Source of the DNA: DASUPK01 sp963695675
Lineage (GTDB): Bacteria > Actinomycetota > Thermoleophilia > Solirubrobacterales > 70-9
Reading direction: 5' to 3'
Length of the DNA: 64,000 nt
NCBI GenBank assembly: GCA_963695675.1
Contig: CAVOGY010000005.1
Location: 372,001-436,000, forward strand
Of this stretch, positions 59,301-64,000 are shown piece after piece. Every line of letters begins with the position of its first letter. Within the stretch, counting starts at the first letter, position 1. Position numbers and translations under genes: made by a program. A model generated the notes under the pieces. That model worked only from the letters and a program-made list of their open reading frames with translations. It was not told where the DNA came from and ran no database searches.

Positions 59301-61767
59301 ATGACGAAGAAGCTTCTCGTAACCATCGCTCTCGGTGGAGCCCTGGCGATTATTGCCGCGGGAAGCGCTACTTCCGTCGCGATCGCGCCGGAGAACGCGC
59401 AGGTCCAGGTGCCCAGCACCACAACCACCAGCGCGACAACCACCAGCGCGACAACCACCAGCGGCGGTGGCGGAACTGTCCTGCCGCAGTGCTCGAACCT
59501 CTCCGACGACGACGGGGACGGCCTCGTCGACCTATCGGATCCGGGCTGTAGCAGCCCGCTCGGCGACTCCGAGTACAACGCCCCGACCTCCGGCGGCGGC
59601 TCGACCTCCGGCGGCCCGGCGTCGGGTGGCTCCGGCGGCGGCACCAGCTCCACGACGACGACCACCACGGAGCGGCGCCACCAAAAAGCCCGGCGGGACC
59701 ACCACCCGCGGCGGCAAGAGCCTGTTCGGCAAGCTGAGCAAGAAGGGCAAGGGCGCCAAGCAGATCGCCGCGGGGGAACGCCAGAAGATCCAGGAGCCCA
59801 CCCTCCGCAACCCCGACGGCTCGCCTGCCAACACCAACCCCGGCCTCACTGTCGCCAGCTTCGGCCCCGCCCCGATCGGCGTGCCGAACTTCCTGATCGA
59901 CAGCTTCGAGATCCCGCCCTTTTTGCTGCCGATCTACCAGTCCTGCGGGACCGAGTACGGGATCCCCTGGCAGGTGCTCGCCGGGATCAACAAGATCGAG
60001 ACGGCCTTCGGCACCAACCTGAACGTCTCCTCGGCCGGCGCTGAGGGCTGGATGCAGTTCATCCCCTCCACCTGGGCGACCTACGGGCTCGACGCCAACT
60101 CGGACGGTCGCAAGGATCCCTACAACCCGGTCGACGCGATCTGCGCCGCGGCCCGCTACCTGAGGGCTGCCGGCGGCGACAAGGACCTCCGCCGGGCGAT
60201 CTTCGCCTACAACCACGCCGACTGGTACGTCGACGAGGTTCTGCTCTACGCCAACCAGTACGGCAAGCTTCCCGACGCCCTGGTCGGCTCGCTCACCGGG
60301 CTCACCGAGGGCGCCCACTTCCCGGTCGCAGCTGACGCGCGCTACGCCGATGACATCAACGACGCGGCGGTCCTGGCGCGCTCCACCACCGAGCGCCAGT
60401 CCGCGGGAAACGCCGCCGACGTGATCAGTTCGAACGCCCGCCGCCGAAGCATCAACATCTACTCGAGCCCCAACGCTCCGGTGGTTGCGGTCAACGACGG
60501 GGTGGTCAAGCAGATCGGCCAGAACGACCGGCTCGGCAAGTACCTCGTCCTCCAGGACGCCTATGGCAATCGCTACACCTACGCCCAGCTCGGCTCGGTG
60601 GCGAAGCTCCACCCCGTCCCGCGCCAGCAGGGCCTCTCCGCCAAGGACTTCAAGCTCACCATCCCGAAGAAGGACGCCGCACCGACCCAGCCGGCGTCGG
60701 CCGGCGAAAACTCGACCGGACGGAAGGCAGCCGCTCCAAAGAAGCAAGCCAAGTCGAAGCAGGCCCCGGCGAACACCGAGGACCTCCGCGACCGCTTCTT
60801 CGCGCTTCCGCATCGTCCGGGTAACGCCGAGCGGGCCAGCATCACCGGCCAGCTCGACCAGCTGCTCGGCCGGAGCGTGCCGGGCTACGAGACCTTCAAG
60901 TCCGCCTTCGCCGACACCTTCCAGTTCGACTCGAAGACCATGGAGCTGCGCCCGCTCAAGGTCGGCTCCAAGGTCACCGGCGGAACCGTGATCGGCCGCG
61001 TGGGCCAGCCGGACGGCCAGGCGCCGCATCTCAACTTCGCGATCCGGCCCGCGGGGCGCGGCGCGCCGACCATTGACCCGAAGCCGATCCTCGATGGCTG
61101 GAAGCTGCTCGAGACGACCGCGATCTACCGGGCCCAGGACAAGAACCCCTTCACCGACAACCCCTCGGTCGGCCAGGTCCTGCTGATGTCGAAGGCGGCG
61201 CTCGAGCAGCGGGTGCTGAAGGACCCGGCCCTCTCGATCTACTCCTGCGGCCGCCAAGACATCGCCACCGGCCAGATCGACCGCCGCGTGCTCGCCGTAA
61301 TGGAGTACCTGGTCGCCAAGGGGTACCACCTGACGATCACCTCGCTCAAGTGCGGCCACTCCTACCTGACCTCCTCGGGCAATGTCTCCGCCCACTCCTA
61401 CGGCGCCGCGGTCGACATCGCCGTGGTCAACAGCATCCCGATCACGGGGCACCAGGGACCGGGGTCGATCACCGAGGCCGTGATCAAAGACCTGCTGCTG
61501 CTGCAGGGGACGATGCGCCCGGCGCAGATCATCTCGCTGATGGATCTCGGTCCGCCCACCTTCACGATGCCCGACCACTACAACCACATCCACGTCGGCT
61601 ACACCTTCACGAGCTCGGGCAACTCGGTCAAGCAGCTCGGCGAGATCCTCAAGCCCGAGCAGTGGCAGCGGCTGATCCAGCGGCTCGGTGAGATCCAGAA
61701 CCCGAAGGTGCCGGCGAAGCCGTCGTCCGCAGCGCTGCCCGCCAAGGGCGGCAGTAACGACGACTAA
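59301..61767 (+). CDS. Multidomain peptidoglycan hydrolase: lytic transglycosylase, LytM-like and M15-like parts; apparent frameshift in the linker
   Basis: The ATG at 59301 gives a signal peptide (KKLLVTIALGGALAIIAAGS), a Thr/Ser/Gly linker and a DDDGDGLVDLSDPGC calcium-binding-like motif. Near 59680 the frame shifts by one extra base in ACCACGGAGCGGCGCC; the next frame then runs to 61767. There, a transglycosylase domain has QVLAGINKIETAFGTNL (catalytic Glu) and GAEGWMQFIPSTWATYG. A LytM-like stretch (APVVAVNDGVVKQIGQND; PHLNFAIRP) lacks the full metal set. The C-terminus has VSAHSYGAAVDIAVV and HYNHIHVGY, the His/Asp/His pattern of M15-type peptidases. The joined protein is about 820 residues. 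Confidence 0.8.
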
Positions 61768-61773
61768 CCCACC

Positions 61774-62550
61774 ATGAATCGGGTTGCGCTGAAGCGCACC
61801 CTCGGATCTACGCCCAAGCCCTCGATCACCCGAGCCACCTTTGTCCAGCTCGAGCTGGCGGGGAGGATCGGATTGCCCGAGGGCCGCTACCTGGTTCGCG
61901 AGGGAGACGCCGAGAGGGTCCTGATCGTGCAGGAGCTCGACGCTCCCCCGCCGCGCCGGCGGAGACGGCGGCGGGCCAGGCCCGTCGAGCCGGGCGAGCC
62001 CGAGCAGGTCCCCGTGACCCGCGTGACCGTCACCGGTGTGGCACTGGAGGGCCCGGCGGAGGGATCCGCCTGGCTCCGGGAGGCCACCGGGAACCGCGAG
62101 CGAGGCACCGAGGAGCTTCGCGCGGCGACCCGGATCGTCAACCGCGCGCTCAGTGCGCTGCGTGCCGAGGCTCGAGATCCGCTCGTGCAGGAGATCGGCG
62201 CGACCCAGGCGCTCGCGATCAGGTTCGGGCACGGCAGCGGCGATGAGCTGGCGGAGGGCCGCTGGACCGAGGCCAGGGAGCTGGCGCCACCTCGCCGTGG
62301 CCGGCTCGACGACGTCGCGCCCCAGTCACGCGTGGCGGCTGTGCTCGCGGGTCGTGACGAGGTGCATCCCGCCGAGACCCTGATGCTCCGCGCCCGCCTC
62401 GATGCTCACCACGGAAGGGACGCCGAGGCCCGCCACGGGCTCCGCGCCGCGAGAGAGGCGCTCGAGGAGGACCCGGGGCCCCGCCGCGACGAGCTCCTCA
62501 AGGAGCTCGCCGCGATCGAGGAGAAGCTGGGCTACGCCGCTTCCCAGTAG
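61774..62550 (+). CDS. Uncharacterised protein following the peptidoglycan hydrolase
   Basis: 258 residues. The first codons overlap a REP-like hairpin, so the true start may lie further downstream. It has a polybasic centre (PPPRRRRRRRARPVEPGEPE), then predominantly helical segments (ELRAATRIVNRALSALRAEA; MLRARLDAHHGRDAEARHGL) with a TPR-like look near the end. No signal peptide. It is six bases after the hydrolase stop. Family unknown to me. Confidence 0.6.
   Translation: MNRVALKRTLGSTPKPSITRATFVQLELAGRIGLPEGRYLVREGDAERVLIVQELDAPPPRRRRRRRARPVEPGEPEQVPVTRVTVTGVALEGPAEGSAWLREATGNRERGTEELRAATRIVNRALSALRAEARDPLVQEIGATQALAIRFGHGSGDELAEGRWTEARELAPPRRGRLDDVAPQSRVAAVLAGRDEVHPAETLMLRARLDAHHGRDAEARHGLRAAREALEEDPGPRRDELLKELAAIEEKLGYAASQ
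61781..61808 (+). repeat. REP-like hairpin repeat, copy 7
   Basis: GGGTTGCGC-TGAA-GCGCACCC then TCGGAT. The stem is eight base pairs with one bulged T. It lies within the first codons of the 61774 gene and could affect translation initiation. Confidence 0.55.
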
Positions 62551-62642
62551 GCGGGCTCGCCCTCCAGCTCCAACTCGGCCTCCTCGACCGCCTCCACTCG
62601 GCGAGCGCCGGTGTAGCTACGAAACCAGTTGCCCCGGGTCAG
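62532..62642 (-). CDS. Possible 36-residue peptide with a CTG start after the sirtuin gene
   Basis: The frame LTRGNWFRSYTGARRVEAVE then EAELELEGEPAYWEAA begins at a CTG that overlaps the sirtuin TGA (CTGA), as ATGA overlaps do, and ends at TAG. Its 3' end overlaps the convergent 61774 gene by 19 bases. Composition looks protein-like. Without a canonical start it remains tentative. Confidence 0.3.
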   Translation of the reverse strand: MTRGNWFRSYTGARRVEAVEEAELELEGEPAYWEAA

Positions 62643-63400
62643 AGCGCTGCGAGGACTGCGTCCAGGTCGGCTACCACGTCGCCGTCCATGCGCACCGCCG
62701 CGTCCCTGTCGAATGGCGTCGGTCCCTTCGTGATCACCGCCAGGCGCCCGCCGCGGCCGAGCGTGATCGAGGGGAGACCGGCGACCGGATAGACCTCCAG
62801 CGAGGAGCCGACACAGAGCATCAGGTCCGCGCGAGCGGCGAGTGACTCTGCCTCGGCCATCGCTTCGGCCGGGAGCAGCTCGCCGAAGAGGACCACGTCG
62901 GGTTTCACCGGTCCCCCGCAGGATGAGCAGCGCGCGGCCCCGTCCTCGGCGAACAGGGCCTGGACCTCGGCGAGTGGGAACTCCGTGCCACAGCTCTGGC
63001 AGCTCGAGGTGCGGATCGATCCGTGGACCTCGATCACTCGCTCGGATCCGGCCTTGTGGTGGAGCTGGTCGATGTTCTGGGTGATCACGGCCTCGAGCAG
63101 GCCGCGCCGCTCGAGCGCCGCCAGCGCCTCGTGTGCGCCGTTCGGCTCCTTGTCTCCAAGCATGTGGAACCTGGGCCGGTAGAAGCTCCAGAACTTCGCG
63201 GGGTCGCGGCGGAACGCGTCGATGTGCGCCACCTCCATCGGATCGACCTTCTCCCACAGCCCCTCCCCCGGGCTTCGAAAGTCCGGAATCCCAGAGGGCA
63301 CCGAGATCCCGGCTCCCGTCAGAGCAACAGTGGAGCTGGAGCCCCTGATCAACTCGGCGAGACGCTTGGCCTGGTCTGTCGTGGTGGACGCGGGGGCCAT
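62639..63400 (-). CDS. NAD-dependent protein deacylase (sirtuin, Sir2 family)
   Basis: 253 residues from the ATG at 63400. The Rossmann part is STVALTGAGISVPSGIPDFR; ITQNIDQLHHKAG and VIEVHGSI (catalytic His) follow. Four cysteines in SSCQSCGTEF and RCSSCGGPVKPDVVLFGELL bind zinc. CVGSSLEVYPVAGLPSI closes. It removes acyl groups from lysine using NAD. The start overlaps the enoyl-CoA hydratase stop (ATGA), so the pair is translationally coupled. Confidence 0.94.
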   Translation of the reverse strand: MAPASTTTDQAKRLAELIRGSSSTVALTGAGISVPSGIPDFRSPGEGLWEKVDPMEVAHIDAFRRDPAKFWSFYRPRFHMLGDKEPNGAHEALAALERRGLLEAVITQNIDQLHHKAGSERVIEVHGSIRTSSCQSCGTEFPLAEVQALFAEDGAARCSSCGGPVKPDVVLFGELLPAEAMAEAESLAARADLMLCVGSSLEVYPVAGLPSITLGRGGRLAVITKGPTPFDRDAAVRMDGDVVADLDAVLAAL

Positions 63401-64000
63401 CACTTCCCAGTCCACTTGGCGCTCCGTTTGCCCAGGAACGCGGAGATGCCCTCCTTGGCGTCCTCGGAGAGGAAGGCGGTGGCGAAGCCCTGCTTCTCCG
63501 CCTCGATGCCCTCGTCGAGATCGCTCTCGTAGGAGACCCTCTTGATCTGCTCCACCGCCAGCGGGGCCTGTCCAGCCAGCTTGCGGGCCCACGCAATCGC
63601 CACCTCGAAGAGCTGCTCGTCCGGAACGAGCGCGTCCGCGAGGCCCCAGCGCGAGGCCTCGGGCGCGAGCACGGCATCGCCGGTGAGGTTCATCTCCAGG
63701 GCCTTCGAGGGGCCGACGAGCCGGGGCAGCCGCTGGGTCCCGCCGAAGCCCGGGATGATGCCGAGGTTGATCTCCGGCTGGCCGAAGACGGCGGACTTCG
63801 ACGCGACTCGGAAGTCACACGCCATCGCCAGCTCGCAGCCGCCGCCGAACGCGATCGCGTTCACCGCCGCGACCGTGGACTTGGGGTTCTGGCCGAGCTC
63901 GCGGAGCAGCGCGTGGCCGGTATTGATCAGCTCTGCGCCGCCGGCCTCGTCCATCGAGGTGAAGGCCTTGACGTCGGCGCCGGCCGAGAAGACGACGGGG
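63400..64000 (-). CDS. Enoyl-CoA hydratase/isomerase family protein, C-terminal part (cut by window edge)
   Basis: About 200 residues visible; the N-terminus lies beyond 64000. The sequence enters with VVFSAGADVKAFTSMDEAGG, the first oxyanion-hole region, then NAIAFGGGCELAMACDFRVA and INLGIIPGFGGTQRLPRLVG. The C-terminus has the VSYESDLDEGIEAEKQGFAT helix and ends AFLGKRSAKWTGK. It hydrates enoyl-CoA in beta-oxidation. It is upstream of and coupled to the sirtuin gene. Confidence 0.92.
   Translation of the reverse strand, partial: PVVFSAGADVKAFTSMDEAGGAELINTGHALLRELGQNPKSTVAAVNAIAFGGGCELAMACDFRVASKSAVFGQPEINLGIIPGFGGTQRLPRLVGPSKALEMNLTGDAVLAPEASRWGLADALVPDEQLFEVAIAWARKLAGQAPLAVEQIKRVSYESDLDEGIEAEKQGFATAFLSEDAKEGISAFLGKRSAKWTGK

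Noticed and set aside
59368..62232. A 954-codon minus-strand frame opposite the peptidoglycan hydrolase
   Set aside because: Long antisense frames are expected at this GC content. The plus strand holds motif-rich catalytic domains, so this one is a shadow.

Overview
The window is a GC-rich chromosomal segment of an actinobacterium. CarD, DisA, a SigH-type sigma factor, an RskA/SigK-like anti-sigma/sigma pair, GTG starts, apparent leaderless genes and many lipid-handling proteins point to deep-branching Actinomycetota. A Thermoleophilia/Solirubrobacterales-type organism is my best guess, made from protein style and gene order and not from any database search. I see no CRISPR array, prophage or insertion sequence. 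There is one tRNA gene, a family of short dispersed hairpin repeats, several regulatory palindromes, two truncated gene remnants and two apparent one-base frameshifts in otherwise intact genes.

Layout. 1-2.4 kb: a cell-envelope protein cut by the window edge, a cell-wall-binding-repeat protein, and remnants of an acyl-CoA dehydrogenase and an MBL-fold hydrolase. 2.4-17.4 kb: mixed housekeeping and accessory genes: AlkA-type glycosylase, a divergent thiolase / 3-hydroxyacyl-CoA dehydrogenase pair, M28 peptidase, CNNM/CorC protein, rhomboid protease, two ECF sigma modules, a PlsC-GpsA fusion, an iron-type alcohol dehydrogenase and tRNA-Thr.

17.8-55.9 kb: a long minus-strand backbone. Read right to left it runs tilS, hpt, ftsH, folP, folB, folK, coaX, dusB, greA, lysS, clpC, radA, disA, carD, ispD, ispF, cysS, rlmB, sigH. 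This is nearly the order of the tilS-to-sigH region of Bacillus subtilis, so it looks like an ancient conserved chromosomal block. Many of the interrupting cassettes lie on the opposite strand: an Mrp/Mbh-type cation antiporter operon (29.8-34.1 kb), an SCP2-hydrolase/acyltransferase/SRPBCC lipid cassette (22.5-25.3 kb), a MarR-controlled YceI/FMN-reductase cassette, a GST-like gene and an alpha/beta hydrolase.

56-64 kb: a MerR-type HTH fused to a class III nucleotide cyclase, an SCP2-like protein, a nucleoside phosphorylase, a large multidomain peptidoglycan hydrolase (transglycosylase, LytM-like and M15-like parts) with a frameshift in its linker, an uncharacterised protein, a sirtuin and an enoyl-CoA hydratase cut by the right edge.

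The genes jointly cover tRNA and translation quality (tilS, dusB, lysS, cysS, rlmB, greA), proteolysis (ftsH, clpC, rhomboid), folate, CoA and isoprenoid precursor synthesis, c-di-AMP and possibly cAMP signalling, fatty-acid activation and oxidation, phosphatidate synthesis and cell-wall remodelling.
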